Assembly: GCA_030490835.1 (NCBI GenBank)
Contig: CM059973.1
Span: 89,673,641 to 89,737,640 of the forward strand
DNA length: 64,000 nt
From: Annona cherimola
Taxonomy: Eukaryota > Streptophyta > Magnoliopsida > Magnoliales > Annonaceae
Direction: 5' to 3'
Shown here: positions 33,385 to 45,545 of the stretch, one piece after another
Numbering within the stretch: position 1 is the first letter of the stretch
Layout of the letters: each line of letters begins with the position of its first letter
Position numbers and translations under genes: made by a program
The notes under the pieces: model-generated
The model's input: the letters and a program-made list of their open reading frames with translations, nothing else
The model's database searches: none
Told to the model about the DNA's origin: nothing

Positions 33385-33845
33385 AGGAGTAATTTCAAAT
33401 ATACTTAAAATATTTGCTACTAATTTCAAATACACCCGCTAAGTACGAAATCTTTCATATATACTTACGAAGAATGTTCTAAATATCAAATACACTCAAA
33501 ACCGTTGCTGTTCGTTAGAAGATCGTCAACATGGAGTGAAAATGACAGATACACCCTAGACTTAAGGCTTGACTTGAAGCCCTTTTGGATGCCAATGTGC
33601 AACAGTAGATCTTTTAAACAACTTTTCCTTATATCCGTGAATAAAAAATGGTTTCTTTTATAAGAGAGTCGAAAAGGTCTTCAAACTAAGCCCTAAGCCT
33701 AAGCTATATATATCATTTCCTCTTCATACTAATGATTTTTTTAATAGACAATGACGGTTTGTGGTGTATTTGATATTTGGATCATTCTTAATGGGTGGAT
33801 ATGAAATATTTGATACTTAGTAGATATATTTGAAATCAAGAACAA
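33385..33845. mobile_element. Mutator-like MITE (GAGTAATTTCAAATATAC ends)
   Basis: The left end GAGTAATTTCAAATATACTT and the reverse complement of the right end (CTTGATTTCAAATATATCTA) match, with internal inverted copies of 'atatcaaatacac'. Confidence 0.55.
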
Positions 33846-34006
33846 AAGTTGTGGACCCCAAATTGAGTAGTTATCGTAGGTTTTGTATCCTTGCTGTAGG
33901 ATTTTGGGAGGATAGGTATATAGCTTGTCGCTAATGCATACCTTTTCCCTCATGCAAAAACGAACAAACTGTCCCATATCTTGTATTTGTATCATGGCTG
34001 CCTCAC

Positions 34007-34225
34007 ATGGCCACATGTGAAGGCCGATGGATTGATTCGTGGGCTTGTGATAAGTTTTTCAAAAAGCAGTTGCTGCCGAAACTTGTATGCGGGGACCATT
34101 TTTTTCACAAGGGTAGTTATGTGGATCCTGCTACGGGCGTACAAAATGTTGATGTGACGGTGAAACTCGGCGAGAGAAAAGCGTACGCGACGAAAGAGAA
34201 TTATCAGGGTCGCTCTGCCCCGTAG
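34007..34225 (+). CDS. Unit X, copy 4: unrecognised ORF, best-preserved copy
   Basis: Encodes 72 residues starting MATCEGRWIDSWACDKFFKK and including QLLPKL, GDHFFHKGSYVDP, GVQNVDVTVKLGE and GRSAP. No family recognised, and no signal peptide or membrane segment is obvious. A TATA-like 'ggtatatag' lies about 95 bases upstream. The same reading frame is partly conserved in diverged copies (44270-44500 continues as VDPVMDVQNVDVKVKVKLGE and beyond), which hints at past protein-level selection, perhaps as the first exon of a duplicated gene. In most other copies stops or indels break it. Confidence 0.4.
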   Translation: MATCEGRWIDSWACDKFFKKQLLPKLVCGDHFFHKGSYVDPATGVQNVDVTVKLGERKAYATKENYQGRSAP

Positions 34226-34274
34226 CTGATGGTCCTGAAGCGGGATTTTTTTGGCACTCGGGTGCCCACGATAG

Positions 34275-34798
34275 CCGAATGATCATTACCGACCGGTCGG
34301 AAATCACCGGATTACCGACCGGTCGGAAAACCGGTCAAAAAAAATATATATATATATATATATTTTGAAAAATACTTTTATAAACATATTAATCTAGTTA
34401 TATTTGATCTATATACATATCCAAATATAACTAGGGGTGTGTTTGGTAACAAGCGAAAGTTGTCAAGTTAAAACTTTTCAATTTAAAACTTTTCATTCTC
34501 CACAACTACCTTATTTTTTAATAATTTCTTCACATTTTTCTATACAACTACCCTACTTTTCAATCATTTCTACACAACTACCAACACAACTAACTTATCT
34601 ATTTCAACTTTATCCTATTTATTCCCCATCATTACTCCTATCATATCACATCATTTGATAACTTCTACTTTCTACAACTTTTCATCAAAAGTTTTATTCA
34701 TTCACAAACACACCCTAGATTAACATGTTTATAAAAATATTTTTCAAAAAAACAAAAAATATATATTTTTTGACTGATCGGTAATGATCGATGCCCGC
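34275..34798. mobile_element. Foldback MITE with 9-bp TSD, host of a nested MITE
   Basis: The left arm CCGAATGATCATTACCGACC and the right arm '...tgatcggtaatgatcg' are reverse complements. It is the same family as 1157-1546, with the centre deleted. The flanks CCACGATAG (34266-34274) and CCACAATAG (34799-34807) match 8/9. Confidence 0.75.
34435..34715. mobile_element. 281-bp MITE nested in the foldback element (TAG TSD)
   Basis: GGGTGTGTTTGGTAACAAGC at the left and '...cacaaacacaccc' at the right, with TAG on both sides (34432-34434 and 34716-34718). Same ends and TSD as the MITE in copia pol. Confidence 0.85.
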
Positions 34799-35650
34799 CC
34801 ACAATAGCCCTCGTACTTTTTTTTGGGGTTAAAAGTAGAAACAATGGTTAACTCAACAACCTTTGAAAATAGACAGACTGAGAGCGATGAGGGATAGAGC
34901 TATTGATATATTTTAAAGATAAAGAACTATTGATATAAAATTTTTCTTAAAGAAAGTACGAAGGATTAACCCACCACACAAGGTCAGAAAAGAAATTACA
35001 AAACATAAAGGCATATTATGCCCAAATGCATAATATGATAGAAGGTCATTGATTGATCATGGGAAGTAGCCGATTTAATCTTGTCAATCAGTGTTGGCAC
35101 GAGAGATAAAATGGACCTCTCATTAGCCAATGAATAAAAAAGAATTAGAGAATTTGATTCCAATGGATGTGTCAGAGATTACTTTCTCGAAATGCATGGG
35201 CATACACAAGAAAGTGAATATGCAAACATAATCACTTTAAGGAGTGTTCCAAGCTATATATGTTTTTTGGATTGAATCTGTATCACCGTTCTCAAGACAG
35301 CTTTCTAATTCCTAAGACAGTTTTTTTAATTTTTAATAAATTTCACTCATTCACAATATATATCATTACATTCTCATTCTAAATACAGATTCGATTCAAA
35401 AATCTTGTATGGTTTGAAAAAGACCCTTATAAATTCATTGCATATATAGTATTGTAATATATGTTTGTTTATATTAGAGAAAAATCGCAATAAATGTGTT
35501 ATTTATTATATTATAAGTTGTTATCTTTATTTTCCATATAAAAACTGTTGCTCAAGGCGTTCATTAATTGTAGCGTGATAAATAACATTTTCAACGTGTT
35601 TCAAACGATACAAAATACTTGAATGTAACTACTCTATCTATTTTAATTTT

Positions 35651-38600
35651 ATTTTTTAAGTAATTATTTTCTTTATATTATTATTACTTTTGTTATACCA
35701 TACCAATTTCTCTCATTTACTGCCAAAAGTCTTTTTTAAGAGTTTTATTAAATACCAAATTAATATAGTCTTAATATTTTATTTTGATTTTTTTAAAAAT
35801 AAGTAAATGGACATGAATTCATGGGATGTGCGAGTTATGAGCATGACCCGAAAATCTTTTTAAATTTTTAATTTTTTAAATAAAGATGTGAACCTCGTTT
35901 AGATCTGCGTCCGCTAGGGCTTATGCCAATGTCGGCACCTGACAATTGGGGCACCACATAAATGTGCCACAGGCATAGTGGATCAAGTCTCCCTTAGTCC
36001 TTTTACTTTTTTTTATTGATATTTTATACACCAATTCGTGATATTACAATCAAGCACATTGATCCTCATGTTATGAAGGAAATTTTCCTGTAAGCACTTG
36101 GATGTCAAGAGAGAAAATGTAAAAACACCATCACAAAGATCAGATCAGTAACCCATAAAAAAAGGAGATCATTAAAACACCCCCACAAGAGGAGATCAGT
36201 AAACTACCTCATACACCATGGGGATGATTCAAACACCTAGCTTACTGCTTTTGAGCTATGGGCGTTGTCACTATGCCCGACGCTCGATGGCTAACGGCTA
36301 CTCTTTCTAGCACTTCAATTCCTTTTGTAATGGCCATGTAAGTTAATTTCCTACCTATCTTAATTTTTACACTAATTATTATAAGTATGTGATTTAGTTA
36401 AAGATTAAATTTTAAGGAAATGCATGATCCTTATTTTAAGATTAATAAGAAAATAATAAGAATAGCTAATATTTTTAGGAAAAACAAGTTAAAGAAATCA
36501 CAAAGGACTACATTTAAAGAAACGAAAAATATTATAGAAATAATAAAAGTATAAATAAGTTTATAAAAATTAGTTTACATAAAGGAAAATAATTAAAAAA
36601 ATTTCTTGAAAACTTCAAATTTTTTAGTAACCTAGAAAAGAGAATTTTGAAATTTTTATAAAGATTATGGAAAATCCACAAAGTAGCAGAAAACAACACA
36701 ATAATTGAATTACGAAAAATCACCAAATAGTATATATAAATCGAAATAATATAAAACTGGTGCCATCTAAAAGCTCTCATAGTTACTTTCAAATCCAAAA
36801 AGAATCATCTTAATTGGACTTAAAACGAGAGAGAAATACATACAATAGTGCAGGTATCACCTGATTTTTGTACTATGTGTGATGAAGGAACAATTTTTTA
36901 TTTAATTTGTTAAAATATAATTATTGTCAGGATAAATCTTCAAAAATAGACCATTAAAACGAACATAAAATTTGAAAATCATCAATGTATGGTATGATTA
37001 GTTTCAATGTTGATAATCATGAAAATAGAACCCTTCAAAATAAGATTATCAAAGTGGATTTTAGAGTTGTGCGTCATTTGGAGGCATCAAGAGGGGGACC
37101 ATCATCAACTCTAGTGATTAGAATTGGTGCTGGAAACCTTACCACCTCAAGTAATGGATAAGCTCTAGTGGATGAGGATTCATATAGGTTCATTGAATGG
37201 CAATATGGCAAGATAAGGTCCATTCATGAAGAGGAAGCCAAATCCAAGTCATCTTACCTATGGAGCCTTTCCATTAGTGCAAACTGATGGACCTCATCCA
37301 GACTTGATTTCTGCCACTTTAGGAATAACTCCTGCACATTAAATAAAGTAAAAATGCGGATTATAAATATTGCACTAATGGAAAAGACGTAGGGAAAAGG
37401 AAAGTGGGGAAAGAGATAGAAAATAGAAACATAGTCAAGTAGATAGTGAAAAGTGGTTATAACTAACAAAACAGGTAATAGCTTCAAACTTTTATTTATT
37501 TTTCTAATATACTTGCCCAAGTTTTCTTTCAAATAGATGGTTTCGATCATTTTGAGTATTAAATCTTGATGAAATAATTATTTTCATGAAAGGTGACTTA
37601 CAACCTTGTTTTTTTAGAATATTACTAAAATAGCGATATCTCACTCAAATTAAAATGGAATTTGACAAATCAAAATTGAGTAGAAAAATGAGATATATAA
37701 TTTTTGTGTTGACCACTTTTCAAAATAATTACGTTTAAGTGGTCATTTTTAGGTCACAAGATAGCCCATATTTTTAGTGTCCGGTTGGATAGCTAGGTAC
37801 GACCCTTGAATGATTAAATTAAACCATTAATTTGATGATCAAAGTAGGATATGATAATTTTAATGATTCATATGTAATGTAAACATAAAATTTGAACCTT
37901 TATATATAATTGATCATAATTCAATATGAAATTTTTAACTGAAAATATTTTTCACATAAAACTGAAATATCTTAGTAGAAAATTTTCTATTAAACTATTT
38001 TTTATATATGCTCAAAATAAAGTGAATGATAAAATTTATGAATTACTAATTTAATATAGCTCAATTAGTATCAAGAGAGATCAAGTAATAAGATTAAAGG
38101 GGTGGAGGTGACATCAACATAAAAACTTGATTTAAATATTATAATATTAAAAACTAATAAACATAGTAAGACCACCAAAGTGTTGAGAGCATTATCAGTG
38201 AACAATGTGGATCTAAACTTCGAATCGGTGGTAAAGTTTTAAGGCTGCGATATAGGTTTAAATGGTTTTTAAAACTAATTTATATATTCTTAAATGTTGC
38301 TTCTCTAAAATTTAAATGTTAGGAGAAAATGCATATATATATATATATATAAGATCTGCACATATGGTTATTTTGACAGAAGTAGTTAGACAAATAGTTT
38401 TATAAATCACATTTCAGGTTCAAAATATAATTATGAAATTTAATAAATTTATATAAAATATTAACTTATTATTATTACTACCATTATTATAAGAGATAAC
38501 TTAGAAACTTGTTTATGTCCTAATTATTGAAAAGAGAAGGAAACAAAAAAAAACTCTAAGAGGAGAGTTCTCTTGAAAAGTCATTAGAAAAAGTAAGTAG

Positions 38601-39370
38601 ACAATGCTTTTAAATTTTTCTACCTATTTCGTGCAATTGTTTTTCAATATTATTGTAAAGAATGTTTGTAAATGTGCTGGTGAATGAATGATGCTTGAAA
38701 TAGAATTTCAAATATATTTTATGATAACATGCACTCGTTATATCATGTGGTGTAAATATAATGCATGGAATAATCCTATGGGTTGAAATAGCAGATGATG
38801 TTTCTAAAGAAACTGAACTCAGTCACCTAATCATGATGTTCCAAGGATGGTGACTGGAGATGTTTTAAGTAACATCTAGAGTCAAACAAGATAATTATGA
38901 TTTATGTAATGAATTTATAAGCATGCAAATTTCATTGAAGCAGGTACAAGTACAATTCTAAGAGACTTATCTTCATTATCTAGTTTATCAGAACTGAACT
39001 ATTTTGTATTTAGCAAATGAGTTGTAATATTTTTGGATCTTGGTGTGTATTTACTTTTGAAACAAAATTGGATAAAATTTTACAATTTTTCATAAATGAA
39101 TTCCTAGATGAAAGTAAATCTTGTGGCATCTGCTGTATCAGGGTGCTACACCTTCCAACTCGACTCTCTTATAAATTTTTTTTACCGTGTAGCTGTGAAG
39201 TGGAGGTGAAGATGCTTTGATGATAGATGGATATATAGATAGTCTTTTGTTATTTAACAGATTTCAAATATTATCAGACTGGTTCTATAAATTTGAAATC
39301 ATCAAACCTTTTTGGGTACTGCATCTTGATGATTATAAAAAAATTATTATATTTATAAATATTTATTTAA
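35651..39370. other. AT-rich intergenic DNA, no gene supported
   Basis: Only short low-complexity frames occur. Around 37000-37330 and 38800-39230 the base composition is slightly less AT-rich, but no protein motif is visible. A (TA)n run lies near 38335-38350. Confidence 0.4.
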
Positions 39371-39373
39371 TTA

Positions 39374-40634
39374 GGAAAAATTCCTAATATACACACAAAA
39401 TTTACCCTTAATTTCACTTATACCTACGGATTTTCAAAAATATCTCTTACACCTACAAATTTTCATCATATTTACACGTGTACCCAAAGAGCCGTTAGCC
39501 ATGGATGAAACGACGAATTTACCCCATATGTCAAATATTGTCTAAATCGTTTGCCCTAATTCGAAGCCACACAACGAACCCTTCTCCTCATTCTTCCTGG
39601 GAGCGCAATTCTTCCTGGTTGTTCTTCCTCTCACCTCTCACCCTTGTCGCCTCACTGCCTCGCTGCTTCTCATCTCCTCACATCGTCGGCAGCCTCATCC
39701 GCGCCTCTTTGCTATTGTTCATCACCATTTTCTCCGGCAGCGACGTGCGCATAGCTTCTCCTCTTCGCTGCTGCGGATCTTCTCCTTCATCTTCGGCTTC
39801 CACGTGTGACAGTTGCTCCTCTCCCTGCTTCCTACCCTTTCCCTAATTATTCTTGCATGCCCGATGACATCTTCACCGTCTTCACCATTTTCACCATCTT
39901 CATTGATTTAACACTAGAAAATATTGACGACAGCCGTAAATTTGATGGGCAAACACCATCCAGCCTCCCTCTCCTTCAAAAATCCATCAATCTTGATGCC
40001 AATTGCAGCAGGAACGATGGCCTACTCCATCTTCTCTAAAATTAGCAATGATTGACAACTCGAAATGATCGACAATGATTAACCCAAACCAAGATGATCA
40101 GGCGTGTTATGGAACAACTCGAGAGAGTAGAGGCCGAATCTATGCAATTAAGAGGGCTGATGTAGGAATTAGCTACCCAGTAGACGGTGAGGGCACTGAA
40201 CCATCAGTCCCGATGCACACCCCGTCAATGATGAGGCCCATGCCTCATTTCCAAGCGAAAGCAAATGCATAACCTCCCAAGCAGAGACGAGTTCGTGCAG
40301 GCATTCATCCACCGTTGGTGGCACGAGGGCAACAAGTGTCGTTCTCATTTGACTGAGGATGAGCAAGTCGATGATTTGCAGAAGCAGCATCAAGCCGAGA
40401 TCATATTTGCTGTTGAGTGGCGGCACAACGCCAACAAGTGTGGTGCTCATTTGACTGAGGATGAGCAAGTCAACAATCTGCAGAAGGGGCATCAAACCGA
40501 GATCCTATTTGCTGCCGAGCATAGGTATAATGAGAATTATGAATAAAATTCCTAAGCATATGAGAAATTTTTAAAAATTCATCTATATAAGTGGAATTAC
40601 AGGTAAAATTCGCAGGCATATAGAGAATTTACCC
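39374..40634. mobile_element. TIR element with gene-like cargo (about 1.26 kb)
   Basis: The left end reads GGAAAAATTCCTAATATACA and then 'aatttacccttaatttcact'. The right end, reverse-complemented, reads GGGTAAATTCTCTATATGCC and then 'gaattttacctgtaattcca'. The flanks TTTAATTA and TTTAAATTA form an approximate TSD. The ends belong to the family of the 507-bp element at 53236-53742. The interior (39505-40546) is much more GC-rich and gene-like. Confidence 0.6.
40265..40546 (+). pseudogene. Cargo ORF with an internal protein repeat
   Basis: A 93-codon frame. Two copies of an about 40-residue unit (NKC...HLTEDEQV..LQK.HQ.EI.FA.E.R.N) lie in tandem at about residues 25-88, with good conservation of the reading frame between copies. 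No family recognised. It lies in the right half of the TIR element and is probably captured, partial host sequence. Confidence 0.4.
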
Positions 40635-40868
40635 TTTAAATTAAGAAAAAAAGTTCCATACTTATAAAAGATGTACATAGCCGCATCTAATTGAGTTGTA
40701 AGACCAATGTAATAAATTTTTTTGATCTACATAATAGTTTCAAAGTTGTTAAAACAACATCTAAATCATTTAAAATATTTTTACTATGCAAAATAATGAT
40801 TTTATAAATTATTTTAATAACACAATGCATCTATGGATTGTCTAAGTGTTTGTGTACATGATTATATA

Positions 40869-41278
40869 GGAGCGCAATTCAGTGCACCCGGGTGCATTCA
40901 GCCTCAACGCACCCGGGTGCACTGCACCTATTTTTTTTTATTTTTTTTTGAAACTTTTTGCATGAAGCTGTTAATATAGGTTTATTTAACATATTTATCA
41001 ATTTTTACTATTTTTGGAGATTTTTAGATATTTTTTTTAGATTTTTAAAAATCAGTGGCATTTTTCGTAATTTTAAATTACCGAAAATGCCACTGATTTT
41101 TAAAAATCTAAAAAAAATATCTAAAAATCTCCAAAAATAGTAAAAATTGATACATATGTTAAATAAACCTATATTAACCATTGTATATAAAAATTTTCAA
41201 AAAAAATAAAAAAAAATAGGTGCAGTGCACCCGGGTGCGTTGAGGCTGAATGCACCCGGGTGCACTGAATTGCGCTCC
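40869..41278. mobile_element. 410-bp near-perfect palindrome with perfect 9-bp TSD (Mutator-like foldback)
   Basis: Each roughly 205-base arm is an almost exact reverse complement of the other. The outer arm starts GGAGCGCAATTCAGTGCACC, and the centre is 'cgtaattttaaattaccg'. Each arm holds two copies of the self-complementary GCACCCGGGTGC. The TSD GATTATATA is perfect (40860-40868 and 41279-41287). Confidence 0.93.
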
Positions 41279-41309
41279 GATTATATATGCCGTAGTGATT
41301 CTTCAATAT

Positions 41310-41960
41310 ATGCTAACGTTTGCATGACTCTTTTTTCTTTTGGATTTTTGGTAGTAAACCAAGCATGTATTTTCTGTCTATACAATTTTATGACTTTTTG
41401 ATATTCGCTGATGTTTTTTGTATTGAAAATCAAAAAAATTTAAAAGTCATAAAATTTGATATATGAAAAATACATGTTTGAGCTTGCATATAGTGACAAA
41501 AAATTCGAAAAAATTAAGAAAGGATCATGCAAACATTCGCATTGATGAATGCAAAGCATTTTGAGTATTTTCTTCATTTTTCATTATTCAATTTCGTTTT
41601 ATGCATGCACAGTATACTTAGTTTATGTACCAAAAATTATTAATTTTGAATTCATATAATTTTTATAATTTTAGAATCGACAGTTTTCCCCTCATTTAAC
41701 ATTCAATGATGGTAAAAATTGTTGCTTTTTTAAATTCTAAGAAATTATAAAATGGTAAATTTGGGTATGTGAAAATAATACAAATTCTTTACATAAACAG
41801 TAAAAGAAAAACAAAAAAGTCTCAAAATACTTATACCTATATCAATTGAGATTCGAAATATATAGATACATAGATATGAACCTGTTTGTTTACATGTACT
41901 ATTAGTTATAGTACATATGACTCAAAGTAGGCCCAACAATCTTTTAAATCTATTAATATT
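41310..41960 (-). repeat. Dispersed repeat C, inverted copy
   Basis: Reverse complement of 24905-25500. Both carry the 'gcatgcataaaac/gttttatgcatgc' and 'ggatcatgcaa' blocks. Bases 41980-42130 continue as the dispersed AT-rich MITE core. Confidence 0.7.
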
Positions 41961-43849
41961 TTTCGCGATTATTTACTTATGTATAAATTATGTCTTAGAT
42001 AATTTATATGTTAAAAATAATTTAAAAATTATTATTTATATTAAACTATTTTATTATGTTAATTTTACATAATTTTCAAATAGAGCTTATACATATATCT
42101 AATTTAGATAAAAATCGGTATGCTAATAAAATAAACGATTATAAATAAATGATTAAATGGAGCCCAAATGGAGCCCAAATGGAGCCAAATATACTATAAC
42201 ATACATTATATACATTGTATAACCCCGCGTGCAGATGAGTACTTTTACCAGTCAAACAAAGCTGTAGTGGCAAATTTTCTTTCTTGTTATATCATATAAG
42301 TATGTTATTTTCTCTCACAATAAGTATAACTAAGTATAGTTAAGGTGTTTTTGGTAAAAAAACAAAAAAAAAAATTTCTTCGCCAAATTTCTTCACATAT
42401 TTTTTTTTAATATAAGTACCGTACTTTCTAGCAACAATATTCCATAAGTTACATATAACTATACTTTACCACGTCATTACTCTTTTTTTATGAGATCATT
42501 GCTCCTATTTTACGGCATCGTTCTCCAACCTCTTCCAAACAACCTTCCACTTTTTTCGAAGATTAAGAAACATACCCAAAAACGATATTAAAAAAAAAAA
42601 ACAAAAATACCTAAAAAAGGTATTTCATAAAGACCAGATCCTATGAAGTAAACGATTACTTTTTTTTGGATGTTATAACTGATTACTTTTATACTTCAAA
42701 AATATTTCTTAATATTTAAACCAGTTAGGATATAAATTAATATGTACATATTATGATGCAAAAGATCACTTTGATTGGAATTAATTTTCTATGTTATGAT
42801 TCTGTTAATCTAGCCAAAAAAAAACGAATTTTGAGGCATTTTTTTAAAAATTGTTTATAAACATATTAAGTTTGATGTATTGAATCTATAGACAAATTAA
42901 GTTTTATCTTTTCGCATATTTTAAGTATTTTCAACATAGAAACACATTTGTAATTTTATAAACATCATTTTTTTTTATCTAAGAAACTAAATTTTATACA
43001 AATTAAATATGTGCACGAGACACATTTGCTTAAAAATAGTATATTTGACCGTAAATTGAGAAAAAATAATTAAATCTATTTACGTATATATTATAATGTA
43101 ATAATACTTTATAAAATCATTCATCCACATTGTAATGATATTTTAGATAATTTAACTGTTGAAAATACTATTTTAAAATTAATATTCAAAATTAAACTAT
43201 TTTATTATAATGGTTTTACACATTTATAAACGAGGCCCATGCATAATAATACTAAACAAATAAATTTTTTTTTATAATAATATAAGTAAAACTAAATATC
43301 ATAAACGAAGTGGATTTTTGGTCAACTATTAAGATATTAAAAATAAAAAAATCATATAAAAGAGGGTTCATAGAAGCATAGCCACATATGCTTGTGTTAG
43401 TATTAAATTATTAATCATTATATAAACACAAGAACAACTTATTGGAAACTTTGATTGAATCATTTTTGGCATCATTTGTTTTTTATTGGCATTTATACAA
43501 TGCGACAATGGATATTACAAATCAAATACGTTCACAACTCTCAAATCATGAAAGATAATGGATATTACAAATCAAATACATTCACAACCCTAGATCATGA
43601 AGGAACATTTCTTAAAGACCCCCATATACGGTGGAAATCTTGGAAAACCCGCACCCAGACGGGATACACTTATTTTACCCGCACCCAGGCGAGATACAAT
43701 ATTTAACGCACATGCGGCTAGTGGAAATCGAAGCTAGGCATACCCGTTGCGGGCAATCTGACTTATCATGATGCCTAAGCGTCATGGTTTTGGCATCATT
43801 TGTTTTAAACAATATGGACAATGGGATTTTCATTTCATTACGAATGTGG

Positions 43850-44060
43850 GCCCCAAATTGAGAAGTTACCATAGGATTGGGACCCTTTGCTGCAGGATTA
43901 TGGGAGGATAGGTATATAGCTTGTCACTAATGCATGCCTTTTCCCACGTACAAACAACATGTCCCATGTCTTTTATTTGTATCATGGCCACCCACATGGC
44001 CACAAGGTGGAGGCCGATGGATTGATTTGTGGGCTCGTGATAAGTTTTATAAGAAGCAGT
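43850..44060 (+). pseudogene. Unit X, copy 5 (5' part)
   Basis: Shares the upstream 'gaggataggtatatagcttg' block, the start 'acatggccacaagg' and 'gccgatggattgatttgtgg' with the other copies, and ends at 'aagcagttgct'. It abuts copy 6 in tandem. Confidence 0.5.
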
Positions 44061-44510
44061 TGCTTAGGATTGGTATCCTTTGCTGTAGGATTATGGGAGG
44101 ATAGGTATATGGCTTGTCACTAATGCATGCCTTTTCGCTTAATCACAGACAACCTGTCCTCCCATTTCTTTTGTTTGAATCATGACCACCCCACATGGCC
44201 ACATGTGAAGGCCGATGGATGGATTTGTAGGCTTGTGGTAAGTTTTTAAAAAAGCAGTTGCTGCCGACATTTGGATGCTTGGTGGAGGGGGACCATTTTT
44301 TTTTACAAGGCTTTCAACCCGAATCCCAGCTACATGTGGATCCTGTTATGGACGTCCAAAATGTTGATGTGAAAGTGAAAGTGAAACTAGGAGAGAGAGC
44401 AGCATCTCCAACAAAAGAGAATTTGTTTTCAGGTCGCTCTACGCGATATAGAGTTGATGGTCCAAAGGCGGGATTCTTTTTGCCAGCCGTGATAGTCACA
44501 TGCTGACGAT
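44061..44510 (+). pseudogene. Unit X, copy 6
   Basis: Starts again at 'taggattggtatcctttgct', repeats the promoter-like block, and encodes MATCEGRWMDL before a TAG stop. After a frame change it encodes VDPVMDVQNVDVKVKVKLGE and onward to about 44506. It gives the longest 3' part of unit X. Confidence 0.5.
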
Positions 44511-45229
44511 AGCCCCTCCTACTTTTAAATGCATGGGCACAAATAAGTAAGCGAACATGCAAAAATAATCACTTTATGAATTAATCGCATATAGTATTAT
44601 AATATATGTTTGTTTAAATATATAAAAACCATATTTAATAAATATTTGTTATTTATAATATTATATGCTGCAATCTTTTATTTGCCGTATAAAAATTGTC
44701 GCACAAGGTGTTCTTTAATATTAGCGTGATTAATATTATTTCTTAAAGTGTCTCAAAGGATAACAAAAATACTTGAATGGAGTCTTCATTTGGGATAAAA
44801 ATGTAATGATGTGTATTATTATGAATGGAAAATTTGTATTGAAAATATGGAAAGTTACAAGGAAGACAAAAAAAACTTTTTTTGAACATTTTTGGAAATG
44901 TGGATATGGATTCTGCATCTTGCATACTTCGAAACACGCAATGCATATCTACGCTGTCTATTTTGTCATTGCAGTCTTACAGACCGGTAGTCCGTTTGAA
45001 TAGAGCTAATCAAGTATCTGAAAATTACTTCATTCAAAAAAAAGTATATGAAATTTAAGGTACGATGTAATTGGAAATATCCTGCATTATAAAAAAAACA
45101 TAATGTCAATAAATGGGATTTTTGTATAAATTTTAAAATATAATTGATAAAAAAAATTAAAATTAAAATTTTACAATATCATGTAGATTTTTCATTTGTT
45201 TATTATCACTTCGCATATACCTATTTCCC

Positions 45230-45545
45230 AATGTGTAAAATTAATATAATAAATAATTTAATGTTAAATATTAATTTTAAAATTATATTTTCAACATCTA
45301 AAAAATTTAAAATATCATTAATGTGTCATTTTTACAAAATATTTTTATATTTTAATACATGCATAAATAGATGTAATTTTCATAATTTACCTATGAATAT
45401 ATATTTTCAGCAAATGCGGCCATTCATATTTGATTTTGATGTAACTTGGTCTCTTAATTAAACGAAATAAATGATCATACAATAATGACTGCAGTGTATT
45501 TTTCATTAAATATAAGACATTAAAAATAGAAGGAGTTACGCTAAA
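45230..45545. repeat. AT-rich dispersed MITE unit
   Basis: Shares 'ataataaataatttaatgtt', 'caacatctaa' and 'gtaacttggtctctta' with 12360-12620 and 46550-46790. Bases 45546-46380 show no gene that I can support. Confidence 0.5.

Larger units (their letters stand above)
32325..35650 (+). repeat. Large direct duplication, copy 1
   Basis: Collinear with 42237-44780. Matching blocks: 32325-32870 with 42237-42790; unit X at 33855-34225 with 43850-44500; 35200-35640 with 44525-44770. Separate transposon insertions account for much of the length difference. Bases 33030-33315 resemble the TAG-TSD MITE family. Confidence 0.7.
42237..44780 (+). repeat. Large direct duplication, copy 2
   Basis: Partner of 32325-35650. 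It contains an AT-rich MITE unit (about 43000-43380) and a 56-57 bp local tandem repeat around 43502-43610 ('atggatattacaaatcaaat'). Confidence 0.7.

Noticed and set aside
40860..41290. CRISPR-like or bacterial inverted structure
   Set aside because: Plant DNA; the structure is a foldback transposon with a 9-bp TSD.
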